A DNA stretch of 64,000 nucleotides from contig JAYKKI010000006.1 of the NCBI GenBank assembly GCA_039881145.1, positions 21,946,501 to 22,010,500 of the forward strand. Direction: 5' to 3'. Each line of letters begins with the position of its first letter. Position 1 is the stretch's first letter. Positions 49,817 to 60,620 of this stretch are shown here, piece by piece. This stretch comes from Druceiella hillmani. Taxonomy: Eukaryota; Arthropoda; Insecta; Lepidoptera; Hepialidae. Under the pieces are notes generated by a model. It ran no database searches and was not told the DNA's origin. It was given only the letters and a program-made list of their open reading frames with translations. The position numbers and the translations under genes are program-made.

Positions 49817-50114
49817 AAACTAATGCAGTATAAAGATTGGATTTCATCTGATTTGAAGTTTTTTAAAGATATATTGTACATGGCAAAAAAACTTTTGATA
49901 GCACTATCAAATGATCTACTGATGTGACATTCTGATAATCCTACTAAGTAAATCAAGAGGGAAGTTTTTTTGGTTGTTACCGGACTGTTTAGATAAATAT
50001 TTAAGTACTAAAAACGAGACAAAATATTTAAGGACTAAAAAGTTAATAATTCTCTTTTTATCGAAAAATTAAGTTTTTTATTACACTATGTTCTCAAAAG
50101 AAATACCCTAACTA

Positions 50115-50390
50115 CAGTATATAGGTAAATATGACAACTAGAAAAGTATTATAAAGAAAGCTCTACTGCCACACAAATGTAAAAAAATTATTTTCGGAAA
50201 AGTTGCATCAAATCTCCCACCGTAAACAAAGAAGGCTTTCTTCCGAATGTACACCGCTTTATTTCAGTCTCATTGTGAGAGCTTTTATCACCCTGGGGTC
50301 GAGATATTATGCTTTTTCCTTAAAAATATCACAAGAGGCATTAGGGATTGCGAATAACGGTTCACAGGAGGGTCATTGACGCTTCAATAA
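50115..50390 (+). repeat. outer right arm of the large inverted duplication
   Basis: This is the mirror of 48812-49110. On the plus strand it reads YFSLIVRAFITLGSRYYAF and SLKISQEALGIANN with GAG where the left arm has TAG, then shifts frame. Between outer and inner arms the spacers (49120-49445, 49817-50080) are not alike. Confidence 0.75.
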
Positions 50391-50652
50391 ACGAGTGACG
50401 CGTTTGTTCCACAGCATGCACTACTGTTTAAGATCAAAGTGATTTTACTTTAGAAAAAAAAATTATACAAAATAATTTACAACTTCGTTTTTATTTATCA
50501 TAATCTCATGTTAATCACTCCTATCAGAAATTTAACGTACGTATTTTTAATGTCAACTATACATTGTTCCTAATTCACCATTTCTAATCTTCCCAGCGAG
50601 TTAATTTTTTTTTTAGTTTTGTTTAATTTGGAAGAAACAAACCACGCACACG

Positions 50653-50856
<204 letters not shown>

Positions 50857-51624
50857 ATTATAATTTTTAACAAATGTCTTAAATTGACAGGTATTTTAAA
50901 TGAACCACAACAGAATTGCGTTTCATTTAATATAGAAATAAATGCAAATCGTCCTGACATACTATATTCATTTTGCTCAATATTATGTCCTTTCTCATAC
51001 TTAAAGCCAGTAACATTCAAAGAAATATATGATTGAGAAATGTTTTTAATCATAATAAGTTTCTTATCGATTTCAATACATGAAATTCAAAGAAGGAAAT
51101 CCCTACCCGTTTACTTCAGAAAAAACAATTACAGGTAGTTAAAAAAATACAACTGAAACTGATATTTTTCCCCAGTCATTTAAAACGAAATTAAAAATGA
51201 AATTCAAATGTATTTTCTGGATTTATTTACTTTAGTTATAATAAAATTATCGCCATTATATATAGGATTATACATTTACAAATTTAATGGAATTCCTACG
51301 CCGTATCAATAAGCACTATATAATGTCGTTCAGAAACCAATTCAAATAAAACTCCTAAGTAACGGTTAGAAAAGGTAGTAATCACCTTAGTCTTAATGAA
51401 AATGTGGGAAACCAAGTAAGATTCTTTAACATTGACTCATTCAAAACCGTCATATTATTAAACGATACTTTACTTTTATTCATCAAATATTAAGAAAACT
51501 TCAACCTGTTGATTACAAATTATTGTATGATTAGTTCGACATCATTATTTATTAATGACTTCATTATTACTATGGACTTCATAATATTATGTGTCGATTT
51601 TGGAGGAAAATACACTTTTCCAAA

Positions 51625-51629
<5 letters not shown>

Positions 51630-51690
<61 letters not shown>
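51630..51690. repeat. (TA)n microsatellite
   Basis: A pure TA tract. Confidence 0.95.
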
Positions 51691-51692
<2 letters not shown>

Positions 51693-53248
51693 TTCATTCC
51701 AATTAAAAATAATGCTTGAGGAAAGCTAAGAGATCTAATTTCCAAGTTTAAATAAACAAACTGTTAACTTATCATATTACCATAATTTTCTAAATAACAT
51801 TGTTAAACTGTTCAAATATCAACGGCAAAGATCACACCTTTCCAACAAGCAAAAAAGCAAACCACGTAACCGACCTGCCAGCTGCCTAATAACGTCACAT
51901 TCTAATATTAAGATTTCACGATTGTTTAACCCGTACCACACTCGCGTTTAGCGACCTTACATTACGCAGTAAAGTACCTCGAGCATGCTAAAGTACCATA
52001 AAGAAGTAAGGACTAGCATGCCTCGCCTTATGCCTATAATATATCTAGTGATGCGTGTGAATTTAAATGTCGATAAAGCGACTAAACTTTTGAAATATGA
52101 ATTTTATAATTTTAAGTTTTATGTATAATCTAATTTATGTAAGATTTTACGCATAATGAATATTTAAGTAATTCTTGCAATTAAAAAAAGTACGCTATAA
52201 TGCATATTGGTGCAAAAGATACTGCTTCAATCTACAATAATGTTATGAGGGTATTCGTTATATCATTAAATTGGCAGGAAATCATTATATATTTTTTAAA
52301 AGAACTTAATATTATTTAAAAGATTCTTCTACGAACACAATATTTTAAATATAATATTCCCATTTAAATATAGGCCTATTTGAGATATGTTTGCGATGCT
52401 CACAAAAATTTAGTTACGTAATTTGATACAGTACGTGTTACGTCGCTTATGAATTAGACCTATTCACATAATCGGAAAGCTCCTGCAGGCGTAACGCTCG
52501 TACGTTATATGTCGGAAGGTATCTTGTGATATTACTTAATATTTAACATCGTTTATTTTTATCTCCACTGAGCTGTGGGAAGACGCGTCACATCTTTTCA
52601 TATATTTGAGATGTCCGGACGATCATATGAAAAGATTCTTTTTCTTGAAATTATTCGTATAATTGTAGAAACATATATATTTATTACCTTACTTTTATTT
52701 TTCCATAAATGTCGCCGTTTTTACCCGAATGCAAAATTGAGCAATGGTGATTTTTTCCAGTTTTATTTACCTTAGTATATATGTATAAATTTATACTATT
52801 GGATTCATTAGGTGCATGAGAATATTAAATTTCCCATATGACGAATGCTAGAAGCCATTTTATGTATAATCTCTAGCTTTTAGGTGATCGACTGTTCTTT
52901 GAAATGTCAATAAACAATAAAATAAAGCCGATGGCAAGTGTCAGCTGCAAAAGTTAATTTTGTAGATTTTTCTATTACCTATATTGTTAAGGTAAAAATA
53001 ATAGTGTGTACGAGTGAATAATATTTTGCATTTATATTGTCCAAAAATCTTTTCAACTAATATTTTGACTTTTTAAAAAGATCCAAAAATAAAAACATAA
53101 TACAGCGCCATTTAGATAGCTTGGCATAATATCTTAATCAGTTTTTCATAAAAAGTTTTCCTTGAAATGTCTGTATAAATGGCACAATATTGTCTTCTAC
53201 AAAATTATTAACTAATTTAGTTTAGATGGCGTACTTATATATGTGTAT

Positions 53249-53291
<43 letters not shown>

Positions 53292-54075
53292 TATACCTAT
53301 TAATTATACTTACTTCAAAAAACCGAGAGATTCAAACAATTACGAAGACATTTAAAAAATATTATTACATTTTTTAAGCATTTAATTTAGTGATATTTAA
53401 AAATGTACATATTTTACCAAGTCTAATCTTTAGGGTTCTGAAAATAAAAACAAATACATATAGTATAAATTTAATAGTTTGAACTGATTGCGTAACTGAA
53501 CAATATTGTAATAATTAATACATTGCTTACTATCTCTTGTTGAGCTTATCTAATTTATAAACAAATTAAGTTGATTATACACAAAATGAAAAAAAAAACT
53601 TGTACTACAACACTCAACTACCTCCAACTCGACACTGAAATACCAAGATTTATAAAAAATATTTACCTTTATTTTTACCTAGTTTCGAGAAAATAAAGAT
53701 ATGCAAAAATTACCGATGGACTTAGTTATATTTGTTTCCAAATAATGGGTATAGCTTATTGTGACTGAATTACATTGTATTAACCTACTGGGCCAGTTAG
53801 GAACAAATTAAAAAATAACACGTGACATAAAATCGACAAGACAATTATTTTATAAAGAATAAATGAAACGAATTTATTATACAATTAAATAAGTAATCCT
53901 TCCTTTTTTTCCCGTAGTTCACAAAAATCAGATTCCGAATTATTAATTTCTTGAATTTCTTTCTCTTTCACATTATTGTTAGAATTGAAAATATGTTTAT
54001 AAATCGATAGTTCCAGTAATTTTTCCCACTCATCTCTTTAATATTTACGCAAGAAGATATTAATGATTTTAATTT
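51691..54075. other. AT-rich stretch without a supported gene; includes a (TA)n tract
   Basis: A TA/CA microsatellite lies at 53237-53297. A less AT-rich patch at 51840-52030 shows no frame or repeat I can name. The plus frame 52575-52775 has no ATG near its start and no domain. Confidence 0.35.
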
Positions 54076-54079
54076 TGAA

Positions 54080-54560
54080 GTCCTATATATTTTTGAAGTC
54101 CTTTCAAAACTACCTTATTTTGTTGCTTGGTAGGTGTTAAATTTCTCTTCGATATTGTAAAGAATTAATTCTCCACTGAGCAAGAGTGCTTAACATTTTT
54201 TCCGTAAACATTTTCCAATCAGAAACCAAACAGTTTTCTTCTATTATCAGAATGGTTGACTGCTCTGGAATTATTTTTGTCGTACTGAGTGGGACTTATA
54301 ATTGTGTCTATTTTGCAAAATCCTTTCCGCTAGTTCCGATTATCCGGTCAGAAGGTAGAAATGAATGGCCAGTAATAGATATTATGAGCTCTAATTGTTT
54401 TACAGTTAAATAGTTAAACAATCATTGACAGCATATGGCAATTAGTTTTTATTTTTCCCGATGCACCCGTCAGCAATCCAACGTATCGCGTGTTGCGATC
54501 AACTCTAATTGGTTAAACTGATGGTAAACGGTAGATGCGATGGTATTTGAATCTTTCTGT
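54080..54560 (-). pseudogene. decayed GHSFLPxDR-type (DUF7869-like) gene
   Basis: On the minus strand, with a frame change, RWIADGCIGKNKN (about 54480-54530) is followed by ELIISITGHSFLPSDRIIGT, SGKDFAK and PLSTTKIIPEQS, then SDWKMFTEKMLSTLAQWRIN. From memory, this order (W.DGC.GQNKN ... TGHS.LP.DR.FG ... P..W...) is that of a multicopy insect and cnidarian protein family of unknown function annotated as DUF7869, which often behaves like a transposon-borne gene. Several in-frame stops and at least one shift mark it as dead. The plus-strand frame 54186-54413 is its antisense. Assignment rests on two short motifs in the right order. Confidence 0.5.
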
Positions 54561-54699
54561 ATATATATCTTTCTGTATATGTTTGATACTGTAACTGCCT
54601 TCGGTCCATAAACAAGCAAAACAATTCTTTTAAATAGTTTCTCTTTAGATTTTCTTTCAACGACCGTAAAATTATAAAGGTAAAACTTGTATTTCTTAA

Positions 54700-54830
54700 C
54701 GTAAGTTAGGTTTTTCTGGTGAGATGGTTAAAGCTCTGTGAATCATCGAATGGAAAGCTGCTAACTTATGGAACCAAGGGTATTATGATTGATTATTAAC
54801 TATAGAGGCGGCAAATGTGTCTCTTTTATT
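54700..54830 (-). pseudogene. Penelope-like element ORF fragment
   Basis: Minus-strand RDTFAASIVNNQS and YPWFHKLAAFHSMIHRALTI followed by SPEKPN match the 18050-18200 part of the larger Penelope copy (FTDSLIIGQSQHPWSHKLAA..), with one in-frame stop. It abuts an inverted partner at 54835. Confidence 0.75.
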
Positions 54831-54834
54831 TTGG

Positions 54835-54930
54835 CGACTCCATGTTTAATAGTCAATCACAATACCCATGGTCCCAAAAGTTACCAGCTTATCATTCGAC
54901 ACTGCAGTGCACTTTCAATTTTTTCAGCCC
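54835..54930 (+). pseudogene. Penelope-like element ORF fragment, inverted partner
   Basis: The plus strand reads MFNSQSQYPWSQKLPAYHST followed by a decayed LQCTFNFF, the same segment as 54700-54830 but in the opposite orientation. The two copies are head to head with about 30 bases between them and have diverged clearly from each other. Confidence 0.65.
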
Positions 54931-55305
54931 GGCTACACATCAAAGGAACACAAAAAAAAACAAAAAAATGTGAGATATGTATAATTAGTTGTATAACCTT
55001 GTTCCAAATATCAGATGCACTTGCTACTGTATAAATATATTACTGAGAATAACATCCATTTATTTTATTACATATACCGGAACATTTGCATTACATAACC
55101 TCAAAATAACATCAATTTAATTTATTACCTTCATTAAAATACTTGTATATTGTATAACGAAAATATGATGAAAACAATACCGCTCCCCTCCATAAATTCA
55201 CTACCGTAAACAGTGGGAAAACCCGCGCGAACCATACTCCGCTATTGTTTTGTATAATATTTAAATGCTGTTGAAAATAGCTAAGAGTCAATCTTTACCA
55301 ATTGC

Positions 55306-55346
55306 CCATCTGAAGATGTTATCATCCAATGAAACCTATGTCGCGG
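55306..55346 (+). ncRNA. degenerate hammerhead ribozyme in a Penelope-like tail
   Basis: CCATCTGAAGATGTTATCAT followed by CCAATGAAACCTATGTCGCG matches the palindromic tail at 40066-40106. Core CUGAAGA, GAAA and GUC triplets are kept, but stem I (CCAT/GCGG) and stem II (GUUAU/CCAAU) pair poorly. It lies about 380 bases downstream of the plus-strand Penelope fragment, the expected order for ORF then tail. It extends as a tail copy to about 55395. Confidence 0.6.
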
Positions 55347-56424
55347 TAAAGAATTTAAATAAAGTAGAAATAATACTAGATCTCGTACTTTCATAGTTGC
55401 TAAAATTTAAATTACATTCATTTTTGTTACGTTATATTCACCGGAGATTTTTCGGTATTTTAGATATTTTTATGAATCGAAATTGTTTGGAATGAATACC
55501 CGAATAAATATTTATTGGCTTCCCTTACTTTACACATTACATATGTGATACATATTGAATATATATTTTCATTACATATTGAATATATATTTTAGAGTGT
55601 TGTAAGTGATTTTTGATACGACTAGCGGGCAAACAGAGGTACAACTGTGATTACAGTATTCCGCCTTCTCTTCTGGGGCTATCGATAATTGGGTAAATCC
55701 TTTTTCAAATACAACTCTACGTTGCTATCTTGGCACAATATCTGTAGTAAGTCTAGATAATTAACACGAATACCCCATAAGCAACATGTTAGAAACATGG
55801 CTCAAGGGAAAGGGTACTTAAGAAAAGAGAATCGTGCGATGAATTATAATTTAAGATTATTGCTGTTTTAAAAGCACAGATAATGGTTAACTGACTTTCT
55901 AGGTAACGGCTATATGTATGAATTTTTTCTCCGATCTTATTATAAACAACTATTTAAGTCAATGTTCCGTTGATTCCAGAATACGATAATAAAAGCTTTC
56001 GTGGCTTGGCGTGTAGATTAAAATAAAGGAAGATTTTTTCCTTTCTTAACGGTGCCTGTTAGAAGTTATTTCCACATAATCGCTTATCTTTGCATATCGG
56101 CGCATTCGGAAAGTAAATATCCTTTTGTCTTTAAAAAGTACAGAAAAATTATTTTAGGCAGTTTTACACTTACATGGAAGCCAAATTAACTTAACCGATC
56201 TTAAACTAACTTATTTAGATGATTTCGTTATTATTATCAAGCCATGGAACCAGGCTTCGTTTCCCCTTCATAGAATACGCCACCAGAATTTTTAAAACCA
56301 AACTGGTACCTATCATTAAACATGAGTATCTTACGTTACACTACAACTGAAAGAGAAATCAATGAAGGTGTTTCTTGTGGAAACGTACAGTATCTACTAG
56401 AAAGATCGCGCGTGTCTCATTTTG

Positions 56425-56695
56425 CGAGACACTAAAAAACGACGTCGTGTAATCCAAAACGAAAGACGTGCAGTAATCGTTACTGGAATGGTATTACTTC
56501 ACGATACCCTTCGGCCATAAGTTGATCAGTTGAAGGTTTTAATCTTAGTATTCAGTTGAAAAAAACTGGATTATTTACCATAACCTTACTCTCAGTGACT
56601 ATCACTACCCTTATTCTATTTGAAATTGCATGTTGCCGAATAAAGGTTCGATAGCAATGGTGGCGTCAAAGCAGCCGTTAACGAAGATGTGCCAT
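56425..56695 (+). pseudogene. mariner transposase remnant (catalytic region)
   Basis: The plus strand reads KKRRRVIQNERRAVIVTGMV followed by LLHDTLRP, matching the second-aspartate block of mariner transposases (..IQNKRRGML..GVVLLHDNARPH). A shifted LDYLP.PYS...LSLPLF..LKLH follows and then RFDSNGGVKAAVNED, the segment after the third catalytic acid. Asparagine and histidine of the HDNARPH motif are replaced, stops occur, and no TIRs are found. It ends at a (TA)n(TG)n tract at 56703. It is a different, independently decayed mariner from the one at 5.8 kb. Confidence 0.7.
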
Positions 56696-56702
56696 ATGCA
56701 TA

Positions 56703-56713
56703 ACATATATATG

Positions 56714-56758
<45 letters not shown>

Positions 56759-56781
56759 CTTTGTGTGTGTGTGTGTGTGTA
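56703..56781. repeat. (TA)n(TG)n microsatellite
   Basis: A TA tract followed by TG repeats with one CTT interruption. It cuts off the mariner remnant. Confidence 0.95.
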
Positions 56782-57624
56782 GTATATCTTTATGTCGAAT
56801 TCGTTCTATGAAGGAGGATAACTAGTCTCATGAATATAAGATAAATGTCTTAATGATAATGAACATTAGGTAAAAAGTAATTTAAAGTCCTTTGTAATCG
56901 CCTTCGTATAAAAATTTTATTATTTTTTTTCTTATTTTTCATAAACGATACATGCTTTTCAAATATGGTAACATTATGGATATTACAGTTTTATAGTTTC
57001 TAACTATCCTTTCAAAATATTTATATTTAATTTAAAAACAGAATTGGTTAATAGAGCCGAAAGACTTTTACATTTACAAAAAATACATATTTAATAACTC
57101 CTAACCAAATACAATACTTAATGTTAATTTCTTACTATGCTACTCGTCATATGAACTTAATAATTATACATCAAAATATGCCAATATAAATAATTTTATT
57201 TTAATAGCAGTGAGTTACATCTTCGCGCCCTCAGTCGTGCCCTAATGTTCATGTTATGTTGTCTATTTTTACGAATTTATTGATAACCTGTGAAATTATC
57301 AAGAGAAGCATCTGTGTTTAAGTATACTTGGCTATGACAAATATTTTAAGAGGTACGAATTCGCTGCACAGACTAATAACAAAGTCACATATTTAAGTTT
57401 CCGCTTTATTTTTGAAGGCACGCATCCGTTAAAATAAAAGTAATGAAAGAAATGTTTTCTAAATAAATCTTACATACTTTAAATAAATTAGAATTATCCA
57501 AATACGAATGTTTGACGGTTCAATACTATTTTTTTATTTCTTTCTAAAACGCTAAATTCTGCAAACCAAGAGATAGTATTGAAATCAATAAACTTCACTC
57601 CGAAGCTAAACCCATCGCTGTATA

Positions 57625-57920
57625 TATTTCATCATCATCATCGTCACCAGCCTATATCATCTAATGCTAGACATAGTCCTCCCCCAATACGCATATCATC
57701 AGAAGTAATGCACATAATTGACACCCTGGGTAGGCCACGTGGCGATGGCATTGCATAGCTTCTCGCACCAGTGAAGCTGCTACCAGTCACTTATACGTGA
57801 CATTTTAGTTACGTGATTACAAACACCACTCCAACCCCGCTCTGCGGGCGGCTGGGAGTGAACTCCTTGTCCCACCCTTCAAAATCCGAAAACTTGTTAT
57901 AAACCCAACAAACCACAGCG
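57625..57920 (-). mobile_element. RTE-like non-LTR element 3' end with (CAT)n tail
   Basis: The plus-strand text CATCATCATCATCGTCACCAG, then GCTAGACATAGTCCTCCCCC, is the reverse of a common arthropod non-LTR 3' end. The minus strand still shows LGEDYV and AGDDDDD, cognate to LGEAYVQQW at the end of the ORF remnant at 7690. The GC-richer segment to about 57900 (ACCCCGCTCTGCGGGCGGCT, GGGAGTGAACTCCTTGTCCC) may be further element or a second insertion. Confidence 0.55.
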
Positions 57921-58013
57921 GTGGCAGATGTTATATAAGAAACGTTCTAAAACGTTAACCAGCACGTTTCAAATATACATATGATTTCCTATTCCTCAAA
58001 GGCTTAATGTATA

Positions 58014-58125
58014 TAAAAAACCTGTCAGGCACAAGTAAAACTCACACCACGCGTATTTTGTATACATTTCGATACTTATAAATATTTGAAGGTATATAGT
58101 GATTCTATTAAAATATTTACACCTG
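58014..58125 (-). repeat. GGTTCC-type repeat tail, copy E
   Basis: AAAAAACCTGTCAGGCACAA followed by GTAAAACTCACACCACG and TAAATATTTGAAGGTATATA aligns with copy D at 24836. It is inverted relative to copy B at 58695-59055, so the tails face outward. Confidence 0.55.
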
Positions 58126-58694
58126 CTAATTTTTTATATTGCGAGGTATTACATATTATAATTTTCACAAGTCTAAAAATATGGTGTACATTTGAAAAAT
58201 TTTAAGAGTAAGTAACATTTTTATAGTTTTCATGACTTTGTGTATAAAAATTAAAAAAAAATTGTTATGACCATTATTTATTTCATCTTGAATTGTTATA
58301 AGAAGAGTTTTAAAAAATTGGTGGTGTCAAAAAAGTGCGAACCGTGCTAAAAGTGTGGGTTATCAAAATGCATTTCTACACTAACTTTCAAATTTCTACA
58401 TCGCATGGTTTCTGAGAAAATCGGCTCTGGAAACAGAAAAATGTAAATATATTGTACGCGATAAGTTTCGTGCACTTATAACATCTGTATTATTTTAGGT
58501 TTCGGCAATAACTCATTTTCAGTCTGACTGAAGATATAATAACTAAATTTGTGATAACTGAAGATATAATAACTTTTCTATTGTTTAGGCGTGCAATTCA
58601 TATTATTGAACTGTGTTCTTCTGTAAGATAGTATAAATTAAAATTACAATTTCTTCAATTATTTTCCTAATAAAAGAAAATAAGTACTTTTCAG

Positions 58695-59055
58695 GGTTCC
58701 GTACTGTAAAAGGAAGGAACCCACATATGATCACTTTGTTGTCCGTCTGCCAGACAAGACTCTTTTTTCAGGAACTCGTAGAGATAGCAGGTTGAAATTA
58801 ACGTGAAATACGGTCAAATTATATCTACGGTCTCTTGGAACAGTAAGAAATCAAGCTTCTAAGTCAAGGCAACAAAAAAACACTTTGAAAATACATCCAT
58901 TTATGCCGCATTTTTTGACACTCGTTAATTTGTAGGTAAACATTTTGTAAGTGATTTAATAGGAATATTATGTGCCAAAAAATGTTCAAAAATATCTAAA
59001 TGTGTAGGCAAAACTCGTAGTGCGAGTTCCACTCGTGCTTGATAGGTTTTTCTGC
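58695..59055 (+). repeat. GGTTCC-type interspersed repeat, copy B (head and tail)
   Basis: It begins TCAGGGTTCCGTACTGTAAA, with TTGTTGTCCGTCTGCCAGAC and a tail GTGCGAGTTCCACTCGTGCT then TGATAGGTTTTT. Both ends known for this arthropod repeat are present, so it is the most complete copy. Its coding content, if any, is not visible. Confidence 0.65.
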
Positions 59056-59520
59056 ATTTCATCTATCTTTTTGTTTGTTTGACTAAATATTTGTCATATA
59101 TGGTTTGTGGAAAAGAAAGGTATTTCGGGTTTCAAAATCACCAAAAAACATATCAAATGAATTTGTTTTTTAATTTTAAAATTTACTTTATCTTATTATC
59201 AGTTATATTTTAAGTAATGGTGAAACGATGGTATTAAATCGTAAATATTTCGGAATCTTGCACAATGTGAATATTTTTGATTCAAGATCGGCGGACAGGG
59301 TCATTGCAATTTTCGTAGATTTATATTTTATGGCAGTAATTGACAGAGACTCTAATTTATACACGATATATAATATAAACTCTTTATAGAAAATATCTGA
59401 CATGTTAAAGTAAACTTTATTTTCTATGGTATTCGGGCTTATAATAAACATTTCATTCATTTTCGGTTTGTTTTATCGATATCAAAAATGAACAGAAGTC
59501 ATGCTGTCTGACATTTATAA

Positions 59521-59527
<7 letters not shown>

Positions 59528-59585
<58 letters not shown>

Positions 59586-59586
59586 A
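59528..59586. repeat. (TA)n microsatellite, left flank of the LTR element
   Basis: A TA tract ends at the outer edge of the left LTR. The right LTR abuts another TA tract at 63637, so the element sits within TA-repeat DNA. Confidence 0.9.
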
Positions 59587-59940
59587 TGTGTTTCTAATTC
59601 TTATCCTTGGATAATATGGTGAACAGTAAAACTATAGCATTGAGTTGCTCTGAAAAGAGTTTTATTACATAAACAAATGTTTACACTTTTACAAAACAAT
59701 TTATAACGTTAATTAATCACAAACTCACCTGAAAAGAGAAACAACATTTAAAGCTATTGCTTCACTAGTTCGTATCAATTAAGTGTTAAAATATTATACT
59801 ATATCATATTATAATTCATTGATCGTTTCTAAGAACATAACCTATTTTTCTATCGTGGCGTGGCGACATGTCCAAGTGACAGCTAGTACAGCTCATATGC
59901 AAACTTCATGCTGAATGAAGTGTCACTCATTTCGTTTACA
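59587..59940 (-). repeat. 3' LTR of the gypsy element
   Basis: The LTR is 354 bp and reads TGTAAACG...AAACACA on the minus strand, with TG/CA ends. It has an AATAAA polyadenylation signal and the motif CTCTTTTCAG|GTGAGTTT (59719-59740). It differs from the right LTR at six positions by my count. Confidence 0.93.
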
Positions 59941-59957
59941 TCTCCCCCCCCCCTCCA
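59941..59957 (-). other. polypurine tract
   Basis: Minus strand GGAGGGGGGGGAGA lies directly before the 3' LTR, in the position of the plus-strand DNA primer. It is one of few G/C runs here. Confidence 0.85.
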
Positions 59958-59975
59958 TAGGTAATTATCAAAATT

Positions 59976-60620
59976 TTAACGTATTACTACCACTGGAACG
60001 AGTTTTGTTATGTGGAAAAGGTTTGACTGTACCTTTTTGTGTCCCGTGTTTACTTTGTAAATTGAATTAGATATTTTCTCTATAATTTGATATGGACCAA
60101 TTTTCAATTCATCTAGTTTTTTTCGGTTTAACCGATTTCTGTTTTCAACATATACTAAATCTCCTACTTTAAATTCATAATTTTTTCTGTTTTTATCAAA
60201 TCTTTTTTTATTATAATTATGTGATTTTATACTATTTCCTAAGGCAATCTTCCGGTCTCGTATTAAATGTTGATTCTGTAATTTATTTTGTTTCAGTTCG
60301 TTTGGTAGAATGTCCACACTTTTTCCCTGCAGTAAATATTTTGGGGAGAACCCTGTCACATTATATTCGGTTTCGTTATATTTGTTTGTGCATTCGTGAG
60401 CAATGGTAGTCCAAGCGATCTTATCTCTTTTTTCATTAATTTTACAACGAATTTTATTAACCAATGTTTGGTTTAATCTTTCGTTCAATCCATTAGAAAA
60501 TGGTGCATTTACTGCAGTGAACACTATAGGTATACCTTCCTTTTCTAAAAAATACTTAAATTCTTTTGAATTTATACCCGGATATTGGTCTGACAGAATC
60601 AAGTCTATTTTGTAATCTTG
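59976..60620 (-). pseudogene. integrase C-terminal half of the gypsy pol
   Basis: The minus frame covers the second half of the integrase core and its C-terminal domain. ILSDQYPGINSKEFKYFLEK holds the second catalytic aspartate, and SNGLNERLNQTLVNKIRCKI holds the glutamate 35 residues on. Downstream are DKNRKNYEFKVGDLVYVENR and LDELKIGPYQIIEKIS, the chromatin/DNA-binding tail typical of this group. It ends with a stop at 59976. It is out of frame with the N-terminal half because of a one-base loss near 60610-60620. No chromodomain is seen. Confidence 0.88.
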
